Part shown: piece after piece, positions 1-9,585 of the stretch
Position numbering within the stretch: position 1 is the first letter of the stretch
Layout: each line of letters opens with the position of its first letter
DNA from: Holtiella tumoricola
Lineage (GTDB): Bacteria > Bacillota > Clostridia > Lachnospirales > Cellulosilyticaceae
Reading direction: 5' to 3'
DNA: 48,701 nt
Assembly: GCF_027857615.1 (NCBI RefSeq)
Contig: NZ_JAQIFT010000036.1
Coordinates: forward strand, 1 to 48,701
The notes under the pieces: generated by a model
What the model saw: the letters and a program-made list of their open reading frames with translations, nothing else
What the model was told of the DNA's origin: nothing
The model's database searches: none
Made by a program: the position numbers and the translations under genes

Positions 1-117
1 CCTATAGAGGAAAGATAATAAAAATTAAGTAATGAGCAATATATTAAGAGAAGAGATAAAGATGAAAATAGAAAGATAGCTTACATTGAATAAAGTAAAA
101 GAAAAAGGGTGAAAGAA

Positions 118-771
118 ATGACACAACAAGAATTTTTAAATCAGATTAGATTTGATGAAAAAGGTCTAGTACCTGTGATTACACAAGATGCACATGCAAA
201 AAAGGTAAGAATGTTGGCCTATATGAATAGAGAAGCACTAGAAAAAACATTAGAAACAGGAAAAGTACACTACTATAGTCGCTCAAGAAAAAGCTTATGG
301 CTTAAAGGGGAGACTTCAGGACATTTTCAATATTTAAAAAGTATGAGTGTAGACTGTGATGGAGATACATTACTGATTCAAATTGATCAAGAAGGGGGGA
401 TCTCTTGTCATACAGGTCATGCAACTTGCTTCTTCACAACCTTAGACCGTATAGGAAATGTACAAGTGACATCACTAGCACGCAAAGCAAGTGGGCATAA
501 TATGCTAACCGAATTACAAGAGACTATCTTAGAACGTAAGTTAGTCCCACAAGAAGGCTCATATACCAATTATCTATTTGAAAAAGGTGTCAATAAAATT
601 CTTAAAAAAGTAGGGGAAGAAGCTTCAGAAGTCATCATTGCTGCAAAAGATAAAAATCCAGAAGAATTGACAGGAGAAATTGCAGATTTAATGTATCATT
701 TAACCGTATTGATGGTAGAAGAAGGGGTTTGCTGGGAAGATGTGCAAAGTGAACTTGATAAAAGAAAATAA
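118..771 (+). CDS. hisI: HisIE: phosphoribosyl-AMP cyclohydrolase / phosphoribosyl-ATP pyrophosphatase
   Basis: Bifunctional enzyme for steps two and three of histidine biosynthesis, cytosolic. The N-terminal half (about residues 10-115) is the HisI cyclohydrolase, with the zinc/metal residues of the DCDGDT and SCHTGHATCF motifs. The C-terminal half (about 125-215) is the HisE all-alpha MazG-like pyrophosphatase, with the GEEASEVIIAAK and EIADLMYHL helices that bind Mg. A GTG lies 9 nt upstream, but the AAAAAGGG stretch at 102-109 is correctly spaced only for the ATG at 118. The 217-residue length is normal for the fusion. It is probably the last gene of a his operon to the left of the window; trmL follows after 42 nt. 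Bases 1-117 show no gene. Confidence 0.95.
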   Translation: MTQQEFLNQIRFDEKGLVPVITQDAHAKKVRMLAYMNREALEKTLETGKVHYYSRSRKSLWLKGETSGHFQYLKSMSVDCDGDTLLIQIDQEGGISCHTGHATCFFTTLDRIGNVQVTSLARKASGHNMLTELQETILERKLVPQEGSYTNYLFEKGVNKILKKVGEEASEVIIAAKDKNPEELTGEIADLMYHLTVLMVEEGVCWEDVQSELDKRK

Positions 772-813
772 AGTGTACTATAATGGGCATAGAGAATAAG
801 GAGGCATGACACT

Positions 814-1302
814 ATGCATATTGTATTACACGAACCAGAAATTCCACAAAATACAGGGAACATTGCACGTACATGTGCTGCAACAGGTGCAACACTTCAT
901 CTTATTGAGCCACTAGGTTTTTCAATTGATGAGAAAGCTTTAAAGCGTGCAGGACTTGACTACTGGCATTTATTGGATGTTAGAACATATAAGAACTTCG
1001 AAGAATTTTTAGAGAAAAATAATAACCCTAAAATCTTTATGGCAACAACAAAAGCGCATCATACACATGTTGAAGTAGAATATGAAGAAGATGCTTATAT
1101 CATGTTTGGAAAGGAATCAGCAGGGATACCAGAAGAAATTCTTGTCAACTATGAGGACACTTGTGTACGTATTCCAATGATTGAAAGTGCACGTTCTTTA
1201 AATCTTTCAAACTCAGTTGCTGTTGTCCTTTATGAAGCACTTCGCCAAACAGATTATAAACTTTTACAAAAGACAGGCGAACTCCATCGTTTACAGTGGT
1301 AA
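814..1302 (+). CDS. trmL: tRNA (cytidine/uridine-34-2'-O)-methyltransferase TrmL
   Basis: SPOUT-class methyltransferase that 2'-O-methylates the wobble base of tRNA-Leu using SAM. The whole 162-residue protein matches the short TrmL/YibK form. It has the N-terminal EPEIPQNTGNIARTC motif, a central FGKESAGIP loop and the C-terminal knot segment IPMIESARSLNLSNSVAVVLYEA. The start is fixed by AAGGAGG at about 798-804. It may be read through from hisIE, since no terminator is seen between them. No oddities. Confidence 0.95.
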   Translation: MHIVLHEPEIPQNTGNIARTCAATGATLHLIEPLGFSIDEKALKRAGLDYWHLLDVRTYKNFEEFLEKNNNPKIFMATTKAHHTHVEVEYEEDAYIMFGKESAGIPEEILVNYEDTCVRIPMIESARSLNLSNSVAVVLYEALRQTDYKLLQKTGELHRLQW

Positions 1303-1395
1303 AAGGTATTTTATAAAAAAATAATTCCTCTATGTATAAAAAATTTGAAAGTCGAGCATACTATAGCAAGATTTGAAAAGATACAGGAGGAAATT

Positions 1396-2091
1396 ATGAA
1401 AAAAACCAAACTGCATATATTAGCCATGAGTATGTTACTTTGCATAGGCACCACAGTATATGCTGCTGAGACTAAACAGGGAGCCTTGTTTCCTCAAACT
1501 GTAGGAATGACAGGTAAGGTAACCAGTAAGGAAGTCAATATACGTAACCATCCAGATATTCAAGCAAAAGTAATCGGCAAGGTAAGTAATCAAGCCATCA
1601 AGGTTGTTGGCAAGAATGATGAATGGTACAAAGTAATCATAGATGATAAAGAAGGCTGGGTTTATAACCAGTATGTTGAGGTAGCCCGCAAAGACCTTAT
1701 CCCTTATACAAAAGTAAAGGGTGAGGAAGTTGTAGAATATGGTATGAAGTTTATAGGTACACCTTATGTATGGGGTGGCAACAACTTAAGGGCAGGGGTA
1801 GACTGTTCAGGTTTTACCCAACAAGTATTTAAAGCATTTGATGTAGATATTAGCCGTGTATCTTATATGCAGGCTACAGATGGTCCTGAAGTAGGTGTGA
1901 ATCAGCTTCGTACAGGCGATTTGCTTTTCTTTGATACCAATGGCATCAATAGAGGAAATATTTCACATGTAGGAATTTATGTTGGAAACGGTAAGTTTAT
2001 CCATTCTGAAAGTGATCGTGGTGTAACCATTAGTAATCTTAAGAGTCCATACTATGACCGTAACTTCGTCAAAGCAATACGTGTATTATAG
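1396..2091 (+). CDS. Secreted SH3b-NlpC/P60 cell-wall hydrolase
   Basis: Exported peptidoglycan endopeptidase, probably cutting within the stem peptide. Residues 1-25 form a signal peptide ending near VYAAE. Residues about 37-96 are a bacterial SH3 domain with the VNIRNHPD and KVIIDDKEGWVYNQYV signatures. Residues about 112-231 are the NlpC/P60 domain with Cys137 in DCSGF, His191 in ISHVGIYVG and His203 as the third active-site residue. The start is chosen at ATG 1396 because AGGAGG lies just upstream and the signal peptide begins there; an in-frame TTG at 1345 has no such support. It stands alone and ends in a strong terminator. Likely role: wall remodelling. Confidence 0.9.
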   Translation: MKKTKLHILAMSMLLCIGTTVYAAETKQGALFPQTVGMTGKVTSKEVNIRNHPDIQAKVIGKVSNQAIKVVGKNDEWYKVIIDDKEGWVYNQYVEVARKDLIPYTKVKGEEVVEYGMKFIGTPYVWGGNNLRAGVDCSGFTQQVFKAFDVDISRVSYMQATDGPEVGVNQLRTGDLLFFDTNGINRGNISHVGIYVGNGKFIHSESDRGVTISNLKSPYYDRNFVKAIRVL

Positions 2092-2130
2092 AAAAAGGAG
2101 GCTGTTCAATTGAACAGCCTCCTTTTATTT
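2092..2130 (+). terminator. Intrinsic terminator after the NlpC/P60 gene
   Basis: Perfect palindrome of two 17-base arms centred near 2109 (AAAAGGAGGCTGTTCAA then its complement), starting one base after the stop codon and ending in a T-rich run. The symmetry means it can act in both directions. Confidence 0.9.
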
Positions 2131-2272
2131 ATTATAGGTATTAAAAAAATGGAAGACACCATACTAAATTTAGTGTAACGTCTCCTTTATAGTTTTCAAA
2201 AAGTTAAAAATGTGCAATAATAAGGATAAAAATAATCAAAATAATGATGTCAAATTAATAAAAGAGGAAGTT

Positions 2273-4672
2273 ATGAACGAGAGAGCGTTAATAAAATTAG
2301 AATTTCATAAAATTAGAGCGATACTTGCTGGACATGCAGTAACCGAAGCAGGTAAAGCACGTATTGAACAACTTTTACCAAGCTCTTCATTTGAAGAGGT
2401 TACTAAACTACAAAAAGAAACTTCAGAAGCTTTAAGCATGAGCGTGAAAAAGGGCAAACTCCCATTAAGTAATGCAAAGGAAATTTTTACAGCTATTAAA
2501 CGTGTAGAAATTGGAGCGATTTTAAGTGGAGATGATCTTTTAAATATAGCAAGCTTACTTAAAACAAGTAGACGTGTCAAAAATTATTATAAAGAAGATT
2601 GTGAAGAAGTTAAATCACCACATCTTGAAAAATACTTTGAAGCAATTGGTGTTTATAATGATGTTGAACGTGAAATCAGCCGCTGTATTGTAGCGCCTAA
2701 TGAGTATGCAGATGATGCAACACCAGAACTTTATCAAATTCGCAGACAAATTAAGTCTGCAGAAGGTAAGATTAAAGAGACTATTCATGGTATCCTTTAT
2801 TCTTCAAGATATCAAGATATGCTTCAAGAAACGGTTGTAACCATGCGACAAGGTCGTTCTTGTGTACCGATTAAGGTAGAATACAAAAATGCCTTTAAAG
2901 GGATTGTCCATGATCAATCTTCTACAGGTGCAACCGTATTTATGGAGCCAATGGCAGTTGTTGAACTGAACAATAGCTTAAAGAGTCTTCATATGAAAGA
3001 AGAAGAGGAAATTGAAAAACTTTTAACAGAACTTACAAACTTAGTTGCAGATATTGCACCTTATGTCCTTGTAAACTTTGAGCAAATTACATGTCTTGAT
3101 GTGATTTTTGCGAAAGCTGAATGTGCGCTTAAAATGGATGCACGTGAGCCAGGACTTAATCACAAAGGCTTTATCCACTTAAAGAAAGCAAGACATCCAC
3201 TTTTAGATCAAAAAGAAGTTGTACCGATTGATGTTTATGTGGGGGACCAATTTACAACCCTTCTTATAACAGGTCCGAATACAGGGGGTAAAACAGTCAC
3301 ATTAAAGACTTTAGGTCTATTTACTTTAATGGCACAAGCAGGGATGCAAATTCCGGCTGCTGAAGGTAGTATTGTCAATGTCTTTGATGATGTCTTTGCA
3401 GACTTAGGGGATGAACAAAGTATTGAACAAAGCTTAAGTACATTCTCTGCACATATGACCAACTTAGTACGTATTTTAGATCAAATGACATTAAACTCAC
3501 TGATTCTTTTAGATGAGGTAGGTTCAGGAACTGACCCAGTTGAAGGGGCGGCACTTGCTATGTCTATTCTAGAACACTTACGTAAGCAACAAATTCGTAC
3601 AGTAGCGACAACCCACTATAGTGAACTGAAGCTTTATGCCCTTTCTACAGAAGGTGTAGAAAATGCAAGCTGTGAATTTGATGTAGAATCTTTAAGACCA
3701 ACTTACAAATTACTCATAGGTGTACCAGGAAAAAGTAATGCCTTCGCTATTTCTATGAAGCTTGGTTTAGCAGAACATCTCATTGAAGATGCAAAGCAGT
3801 TCTTACACAAAGAAAATGTTAAGATGGAAGACATTTTAGTTGAGCTAGAATATAGCAAACGTATGGCTGAAATTGAAAAAGAAAAAGCAGAAACCTTTAG
3901 AAAAGAAGCTGAACACTTTAAAGAAGAGATTACAAAAGAACGTAAGAAACTTGAAAAATCCAAACAACGTATTATGGAACGTGCCAATGAAAAGGCAGCC
4001 CAGCTGCTTCGTGATGTTCAAAAAGAAACAGATGAGATGTTAAAAGAAGTACGTCAAGCAGCTAGAGAAGCACGCGTTGTTATTGATGAAAAAGGCTTAC
4101 ATGATGCGAAGAAAAAAGTATCAGAAGGTGTTGAGCAAAGACAAAATAAAATACAAAGAGCCATTGGGCCAAAACATACTTACAAGAAGCCAATTAAAAA
4201 CATTGAAGTGGGCGAAAAAGTACTTGTAACCAACTTAATGCAACAAGGGGTGATTCTTGAAGTACCAGATAGTGCAGGCAACGCCAAAGTTCAAATTGGT
4301 ATTTTACCAATGAAAGTGCATATTTCTAATTTACAGCGTGTAGATGAAGAGGAGGCACCAAAAGCACCAGTTAAGAAAAATAGAACAAGAGCAACAGGTA
4401 ATTCTCATGCAGTAAGTAAAACAATGAATATTAAAACAGAAATAGATGTACGTGGTCTAATGGTAGATGAAGCCTTACCTATTGTAGATAAATATTTAGA
4501 TGATGCGTATTTAGCAGGTTTAAAGCAAGCGACTATTATCCATGGTAAAGGTACAGGTGCCTTAAGACAGGCCATCACACAGATGTTACGTCGTCACCCA
4601 CATATTGCTTCTCATCGCCCAGGTGTATATGGTGAAGGTGAGATGGGTGTAACGGTTGTAGAAATTAAATAA
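2273..4672 (+). CDS. mutS2: MutS2 family ATPase/endonuclease with Smr domain
   Basis: MutS paralogue of Firmicutes that lacks the mismatch-binding domain. It acts in suppression of recombination and in ribosome rescue/quality control. Domain order: clamp/core helices (about 1-300); ATPase with Walker A ITGPNTGGKT (about 335) and Walker B LILLDEVGSGTDP; long charged coiled coil (about 505-625); KOW-like linker; C-terminal Smr domain with DVRGLMVDEA and the HGKGTGALR nuclease loop. The start is set at ATG 2273, after AGAGGAAG; upstream in-frame codons at 2210-2272 lack a good site and encode low-complexity residues. The 799-residue length is normal. Bases 2131-2272 hold only the leader. Confidence 0.95.
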   Translation: MNERALIKLEFHKIRAILAGHAVTEAGKARIEQLLPSSSFEEVTKLQKETSEALSMSVKKGKLPLSNAKEIFTAIKRVEIGAILSGDDLLNIASLLKTSRRVKNYYKEDCEEVKSPHLEKYFEAIGVYNDVEREISRCIVAPNEYADDATPELYQIRRQIKSAEGKIKETIHGILYSSRYQDMLQETVVTMRQGRSCVPIKVEYKNAFKGIVHDQSSTGATVFMEPMAVVELNNSLKSLHMKEEEEIEKLLTELTNLVADIAPYVLVNFEQITCLDVIFAKAECALKMDAREPGLNHKGFIHLKKARHPLLDQKEVVPIDVYVGDQFTTLLITGPNTGGKTVTLKTLGLFTLMAQAGMQIPAAEGSIVNVFDDVFADLGDEQSIEQSLSTFSAHMTNLVRILDQMTLNSLILLDEVGSGTDPVEGAALAMSILEHLRKQQIRTVATTHYSELKLYALSTEGVENASCEFDVESLRPTYKLLIGVPGKSNAFAISMKLGLAEHLIEDAKQFLHKENVKMEDILVELEYSKRMAEIEKEKAETFRKEAEHFKEEITKERKKLEKSKQRIMERANEKAAQLLRDVQKETDEMLKEVRQAAREARVVIDEKGLHDAKKKVSEGVEQRQNKIQRAIGPKHTYKKPIKNIEVGEKVLVTNLMQQGVILEVPDSAGNAKVQIGILPMKVHISNLQRVDEEEAPKAPVKKNRTRATGNSHAVSKTMNIKTEIDVRGLMVDEALPIVDKYLDDAYLAGLKQATIIHGKGTGALRQAITQMLRRHPHIASHRPGVYGEGEMGVTVVEIK

Positions 4673-4712
4673 TTGTAGAAATAGATTAAACGAGACAAAG
4701 GAGGAAGTCTTA

Positions 4713-5402
4713 ATGAACAAAAGTAAAATTCTCGTTGTAGATGACGATACCAATATTGCAGAGCTCATTTCGCTCTATCTTCAAAAGGAAGGCTATGACA
4801 CACAAGAAGTTTACAGTGGGAAACAAGCTGTAGATGCATTTGAATCTTATAAACCAGATTTAATCTTACTTGATGTCATGCTACCAGAGATGGATGGTTA
4901 TGACGTATGTAAATACATTAGACGTACAAGTAAAACCCCTATCATTATGCTTACAGCAAAATGTGATGTGTTTGACAAAGTATTAGGGCTTGAGTTAGGC
5001 GCAGATGACTATATTGCCAAACCATTTGATCCAAAAGAATTAATTGCCCGTGTCAAAGCTGTACTCCGTCGTACAGTAAAAGAAGAAGCAGAACCTACTG
5101 AAACAAAAAATCGTATTGTCCTTGAAGACTTAATCGTAGATAAAGATAACTACTCTGTAACCTATCAAGGTAATATCTTAGAGTTACCACCAAAAGAGTT
5201 AGAAGTTCTATACTTTTTAGCAAGCCATCCAAAGCAAGTATTTACAAGAGAACAGCTTTTAGACAAAATCTGGGGCTATGATTTTGTAGGCGATACACGT
5301 ACAGTTGACGTACACATTAAAAGGTTAAGAGACAAATTTGAAGGTGATCATCCATGGAGCATAAAAACAGTATGGGGAGTAGGGTACAAGTTCGAAAAGT
5401 AA
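4713..5402 (+). CDS. OmpR/PhoB-family response regulator
   Basis: DNA-binding half of a two-component pair. The receiver domain (1-120) has the acidic pocket DDD at 10-12, phospho-acceptor Asp54 in LLDVMLPEMDG, Thr in MLTAK and Lys in IAKPFDP. The winged-helix effector domain (about 135-229) carries LPPKELEVLYFLA and the RTVDVHIKRLRDKF recognition segment. AAAGGAGG lies just upstream of the start. The kinase gene begins inside its 3' end (overlap about 49 nt), so the two are translationally coupled. Closest style is YycF/PhoP/ResD-like regulators; the htrA gene downstream suggests an envelope-stress role, which is inference. Confidence 0.92.
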   Translation: MNKSKILVVDDDTNIAELISLYLQKEGYDTQEVYSGKQAVDAFESYKPDLILLDVMLPEMDGYDVCKYIRRTSKTPIIMLTAKCDVFDKVLGLELGADDYIAKPFDPKELIARVKAVLRRTVKEEAEPTETKNRIVLEDLIVDKDNYSVTYQGNILELPPKELEVLYFLASHPKQVFTREQLLDKIWGYDFVGDTRTVDVHIKRLRDKFEGDHPWSIKTVWGVGYKFEK

Positions 5403-6838
5403 AGAAGAGAGTCCTATTCTCTTCTTTATTTAATAAACTTTTAACCCTTTATATCGGTATTTTAATTGTTACGTTTGTTTTCTTCTTCACTATTTTTTCT
5501 AATGCTTTTCAACGTTACTATGTGGACTACACAGAAAACATTATGATTAAGCAAGCAGAGCTGATTGCTGAAGAATATCAAAAGGTTGGTGAAATGCATC
5601 AATCCATTAGTTCAGTATTAGACCGTGTCACACTTAGAATTAAAGTATTAGATAGTTATTTAGATGCAACAACTTGGATAGTAGGTAAAGACCATAAAAT
5701 GCAAATGGTCTCAGGCAAAGAAGATTCTATGATTTTAGACCGTAAGTTAGCTAACCCTGAAATCATTGAGAAAGTCTTTGAAGGGAATATTATTTCTCGC
5801 GAAACAGGCTTTGAACAGTACTTTTCTACCCCTGTACTCACTGTAGGCTATCCTATTGAAATAGGTGGCCAAGTAGAGCTTGCCCTATTTATTCATACAC
5901 CAATGCCGCAGATCCTGACACTGATTGATGAAGTAAGAAGTATCTTGGCAAAGGCTGTTCTTGTAACAGCAGGTATTATCTTTATTTTAATTTACTATAC
6001 TTCAAAGCGTATGAGTAAACCCCTTAAAGAAATGAATCAAGTAGCTAAGAAAATTGCAAATGGTGATTTTGCTAAGCGTATAGATGTTGAGGGGGAAGAT
6101 GAAATTGCTCAACTTGGCGAATCCCTCAACTATATGGCAGAAGAGCTAGATAAAATTGACGCCAATCGTAAAGCCTTTATAGCCAATGTTTCTCACGATA
6201 TGCGTTCACCTCTTACATCTATTCAAGGTTTTGTGACAGCCATATTAGATGGTACCATTCCACCTGAGAAGCATGACAAGTATCTACGTATTGTTTTAAA
6301 TGAATCTCAACGTATGATTAAGATGACCAATGACATTTTAGAATTGAGTCGTATGGAAGAAGGCAACTTACCGCTTAAGAAAATGGAATTTAATCTACAT
6401 GAGATGATCCGAGACCTTCTTGATAACTTTGAACAAATTACAAAGGATAAAGAAGTGAAGGTAGACGTATTATTTGATAAAAAAGAGCAGATGGTATTTG
6501 CAGATCCAGAAAAAATTGCAAGAGTTGTTCAAAATTTGTTAGATAATGCGTTTAAATTTGTTAATAATCAGGGAACAATTGAAGTAGAAACTGTAGCAAA
6601 ACAAAATAAAGTTTGGATTTATATTAGAAATAGCGGTCCAAGTATTTCGAAAGAAGATCAAAAGAATATTTGGGAGAGATTCTACAAGTCTGATCTATCA
6701 AGGGGTAAGGATAAGACAGGAATGGGCATCGGCCTTGTGATTGTAAAGGAAACAATCCGTCAGCATAATGAAGAACTAGGTATTATTTCAAATGAAGGTG
6801 AACCTGTTACATTTTACTTCACACTTTCTAAAGTTTAG
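5354..6838 (+). CDS. Membrane sensor histidine kinase (HAMP-HisKA-HATPase)
   Basis: Partner kinase of the overlapping response regulator. TM1 is at about residues 26-50, an extracytoplasmic sensor at about 51-190, TM2 at about 193-215, and HAMP at about 216-268. HisKA follows with phospho-acceptor His281 in NVSHDMRSPLTS, then HATPase with N box QNLLDNAFKF and the MGIGLVIVK G box. The sensor has no family I recognise. Start 5354 uses GAAGGTGAT at about 5340; ATG 5372 is an alternative. The extensive overlap with the regulator gene implies coupled translation. htrA follows 104 nt downstream, possibly in the regulon. Confidence 0.9.
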   Translation: MEHKNSMGSRVQVRKVKKRVLFSSLFNKLLTLYIGILIVTFVFFFTIFSNAFQRYYVDYTENIMIKQAELIAEEYQKVGEMHQSISSVLDRVTLRIKVLDSYLDATTWIVGKDHKMQMVSGKEDSMILDRKLANPEIIEKVFEGNIISRETGFEQYFSTPVLTVGYPIEIGGQVELALFIHTPMPQILTLIDEVRSILAKAVLVTAGIIFILIYYTSKRMSKPLKEMNQVAKKIANGDFAKRIDVEGEDEIAQLGESLNYMAEELDKIDANRKAFIANVSHDMRSPLTSIQGFVTAILDGTIPPEKHDKYLRIVLNESQRMIKMTNDILELSRMEEGNLPLKKMEFNLHEMIRDLLDNFEQITKDKEVKVDVLFDKKEQMVFADPEKIARVVQNLLDNAFKFVNNQGTIEVETVAKQNKVWIYIRNSGPSISKEDQKNIWERFYKSDLSRGKDKTGMGIGLVIVKETIRQHNEELGIISNEGEPVTFYFTLSKV

Positions 6839-6942
6839 TTCAAAATAATACTACCTTCTTTTTACATTGTATTCATACACTATTCAAAATCCGAACCTAT
6901 ACTACAGTTATCAAAAACGAATTGTAAATGGAGGCGATCTTG

Positions 6943-8562
6943 ATGCAAGATAATAATAATAGAAATGAATCAAATGAAAATAACAAAATAATAGATGTAC
7001 CTTATACACCGATACCAGATGCACAAGGGATACCAGCTGATCAAGTTCAGCCAGCAGAATCTATAAATGTAAATAGCAACAATACAGACAAACAAACAGT
7101 ACCTTCAACCGTGGAGCAAGGGAATGTAACACAACAGGCAAACTATACACCAGTTAACCCTGCATATACATCACAACAAGGATCTTATACATCTAACAAT
7201 TCAGCAAATAATCAAAGTCAGACAGATTACACACAAAATGGGCAAGCTGGAAGCTATACAGAAGAGCCAAAAGTGGCAAGTAGTACCAATCCTCTTCCTC
7301 CTATTATGGATGAGAATAATACCTACTACCATGAGACCATTAAAGAGAAAAAGGCACCTCGTAAGAAAAAATCTTCAGGAGGATTTGGTAAATTTGTAGC
7401 AGGTCTTACCATCGTAAGTCTTGTAGGTGGTGCTTCTCTTGGAGCAGGCTATGCATTTACAGCACCTTTAGCCAAACAACTGTATACAGATAAATACGGT
7501 ATGGAATTTAGTGATTCTTCAACAAATGGGGGCAACAACAATAGTTCTTTTGCCCAATCTACAGGTTATGTAGCCCCTGTTTATGTGAATAACTCCATAG
7601 CAGATATTGCAGCCAATGTAGGACCATCTGTTGTATCTATTAAAAACAATAAGATTGTAACAACATGGGCTGGTGAATTCAATCAAGAAGGACTTGGTTC
7701 AGGGGTTATCTTTAAAACAGATGGTGATAAAATCTTCATTATTTCTAATGCACACGTTGTAGAAGGGGCAAGTTCATTAACAGTGACCTTCCTTGGCAAT
7801 ACAAAAGTGCCAGCAGAGATTGTAGGTTACGATACAGTTACAGATATTGCCGTTGTAGCGGTTAATAAGGCAGATGTACCAACAGAGATCGTAGACAAAA
7901 TCCAACCAGCTGCACTGGGTGATAATGATACACTACGTGTAGGGGACTTAGCAGTGGCTATTGGTACACCTATTGATGAAGCCTATGAAAATACAGTAAC
8001 TGTAGGGGTTATTAGTGCACTTGACCGTGAGATTAACTTAACAGACCAAAAGCTTAACCTTATTCAAACAGATGCTGCCATTAACCCAGGTAATAGTGGT
8101 GGTGCTCTTGTTGGACCATCAGGAGAAGTTATTGGGATTAATACCATCAAATTAGTAGATAGCCAAATTGAAGGAATGGGCTTTGCTATTCCAATCAATG
8201 ATGTTAAACCTATTGTAGATGAGCTGATGCAAAATGGTAGTATTGACCGTCCAGTACTGGGTATTGTAGGGGAAAACTTAACTGAAGAGTTAGGCAATTA
8301 CTATGATATTCCTGTAGGGATTATGATTGTTCAAGTACAACCAGGTAGTAGTGCAGCTATAGCAGGTATACAACAAGGCGATATTATTATTGAATTCGAT
8401 GGCACAAGAATTGCTACAATGGAAGAACTTAAAGCACTTCTTTTAGAGAAAAAAGTAGGCGACCAAGTTTCTCTTAAAGTAGTACGTGGTTCAGAAAAAG
8501 TGAATTTAGATGTTAAACTTCGAGGCAAGAGTCAAGCGCAGCTTCAAAGTCAAAATCAATAA
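6943..8562 (+). CDS. htrA: HtrA/DegP-like membrane-anchored serine protease with PDZ domain
   Basis: Envelope quality-control protease. Residues 1-140 are a low-complexity N/Q/S/T-rich cytosolic tail with YTPVNPAYTSQQGSYT-like repeats. A basic stretch (KKKSS) precedes one membrane anchor at about 150-172. The trypsin-like domain has a visible triad: His271 in SNAHVVEG, Asp301 in VTDIAVVAV, Ser385 in NPGNSGGALVG. A PDZ domain occupies about 435-530. The start is at ATG 6943 because GGAGGCGAT (6931) is its ribosome site; an ATG at 6928 overlaps that site. The length matches long-tailed Firmicute HtrA proteins. A strong terminator starts at the stop codon. Confidence 0.95.
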   Translation: MQDNNNRNESNENNKIIDVPYTPIPDAQGIPADQVQPAESINVNSNNTDKQTVPSTVEQGNVTQQANYTPVNPAYTSQQGSYTSNNSANNQSQTDYTQNGQAGSYTEEPKVASSTNPLPPIMDENNTYYHETIKEKKAPRKKKSSGGFGKFVAGLTIVSLVGGASLGAGYAFTAPLAKQLYTDKYGMEFSDSSTNGGNNNSSFAQSTGYVAPVYVNNSIADIAANVGPSVVSIKNNKIVTTWAGEFNQEGLGSGVIFKTDGDKIFIISNAHVVEGASSLTVTFLGNTKVPAEIVGYDTVTDIAVVAVNKADVPTEIVDKIQPAALGDNDTLRVGDLAVAIGTPIDEAYENTVTVGVISALDREINLTDQKLNLIQTDAAINPGNSGGALVGPSGEVIGINTIKLVDSQIEGMGFAIPINDVKPIVDELMQNGSIDRPVLGIVGENLTEELGNYYDIPVGIMIVQVQPGSSAAIAGIQQGDIIIEFDGTRIATMEELKALLLEKKVGDQVSLKVVRGSEKVNLDVKLRGKSQAQLQSQNQ

Positions 8563-8605
8563 CATTATAAAAGACGATGAATGATATTCATCGTCTTTTA
8601 TAATG
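8563..8605. terminator. Perfect bidirectional terminator hairpin
   Basis: Two perfect 20-base arms (CATTATAAAAGACGATGAAT and complement) around a GAT loop, immediately after the htrA stop. The hairpin isolates htrA from the exonuclease operon that starts at 8647. Confidence 0.9.
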
Positions 8606-8646
8606 CTTCCATTTATGTTACAATGGGGCATAAAGGAGTGGATGAA

Positions 8647-9585
8647 ATGAGCCTTATAGTTGACTTAAAATCAGAAGAGAAGATGCAAGGATGCTATCTA
8701 TGTAAATATAAGCAAATGCTTAAAAATAAAAATGGAAAAGATTATCTTACTGTGAAGCTTCAAGATGCAACAGGGATAATAGAAGGTAAGATCTGGGCAA
8801 TTCATCCAGGGATTGAAGAATTTAATGTAGATGATGTGGTTTCAGTAGAAGCAGAGGTTGTATTATATCAAGACAATCTACAAGCGAATATTGGAAAGAT
8901 TAAACGTGCGGAAGAAGGCAGTTATGAACTTAAAAATTTACTTCCTCATACACCTAAAGATATTAAAGTCTTAGAAGAAAAATTATTTAGTAGAATTGAT
9001 GAGGTCAAAGACCCAGGCATCAAAAAACTATTAGAAGCAATCTTTTATGATGACATCATTTATAAATACTTTATGTCTGGAGCAGCAGCCAAATCCGTAC
9101 ACCATGCTTACTTAGGTGGTTTATTAGAACATACAGTAAGCGTTGCTGAAATCGGTGTGTTTTTAGCCAGCCGTTATGAACCTGTGAATGTAGATTTAGT
9201 AGTAGCAGGGTGCTTATTACATGACATAGGTAAAATCTATGAACTTTCAGCTTTTCCAAAGAATGATTATACAGACGAAGGCCAATTACTAGGTCACATT
9301 ATGCTAGGTGTTGAAAAAGTAAATGAAGCCAAAGCAAATATAGAAGAATTATCACAAGAAGCGTTACTCCTTCTTAAACATATTATTCTTTCTCACCATG
9401 GTGAATATGAATATGGTTCACCAAAACGTCCAAAATGTATTGAAGCCATGATTGTGCACCTTGCAGACTATAGTGATTCTAAGCTGAAAATGTTTGAAGA
9501 AATGCTTAGAAACTCAGATCCAAATGAGCCAAGTCTAGGATACAACAAAATTTTAACAAGAAATATGAGACGTTCAATGCTATGA
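8647..9585 (+). CDS. YhaM-like 3'-5' exoribonuclease (OB-fold + HD domain)
   Basis: 312 residues, the usual size for YhaM/CbfI, a metal-dependent 3'-5' exonuclease of Gram-positive bacteria. The N-terminal OB-fold (about 10-85: YLTVKLQDATGIIEGKIW) binds nucleic acid. The HD phosphohydrolase domain (about 145-290) shows GGLLEHTVSVAE, the HD pair in CLLHDIGK and HHIILSHHGEYEYG-type metal ligands. Start at ATG 8647 after AAAGGAG (8632); the open frame runs upstream into the htrA terminator, so the earlier ATG at 8581 is unlikely. The stop overlaps the next start as ATGA, which points to a nuclease-rich operon with the Cas4-like genes. Confidence 0.88.
   Translation: MSLIVDLKSEEKMQGCYLCKYKQMLKNKNGKDYLTVKLQDATGIIEGKIWAIHPGIEEFNVDDVVSVEAEVVLYQDNLQANIGKIKRAEEGSYELKNLLPHTPKDIKVLEEKLFSRIDEVKDPGIKKLLEAIFYDDIIYKYFMSGAAAKSVHHAYLGGLLEHTVSVAEIGVFLASRYEPVNVDLVVAGCLLHDIGKIYELSAFPKNDYTDEGQLLGHIMLGVEKVNEAKANIEELSQEALLLLKHIILSHHGEYEYGSPKRPKCIEAMIVHLADYSDSKLKMFEEMLRNSDPNEPSLGYNKILTRNMRRSML

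Noticed and set aside
2305..2580. Minus-strand reading frames inside mutS2 and other long genes
   Set aside because: Antisense shadows of strong genes with no ribosome site or family motif.
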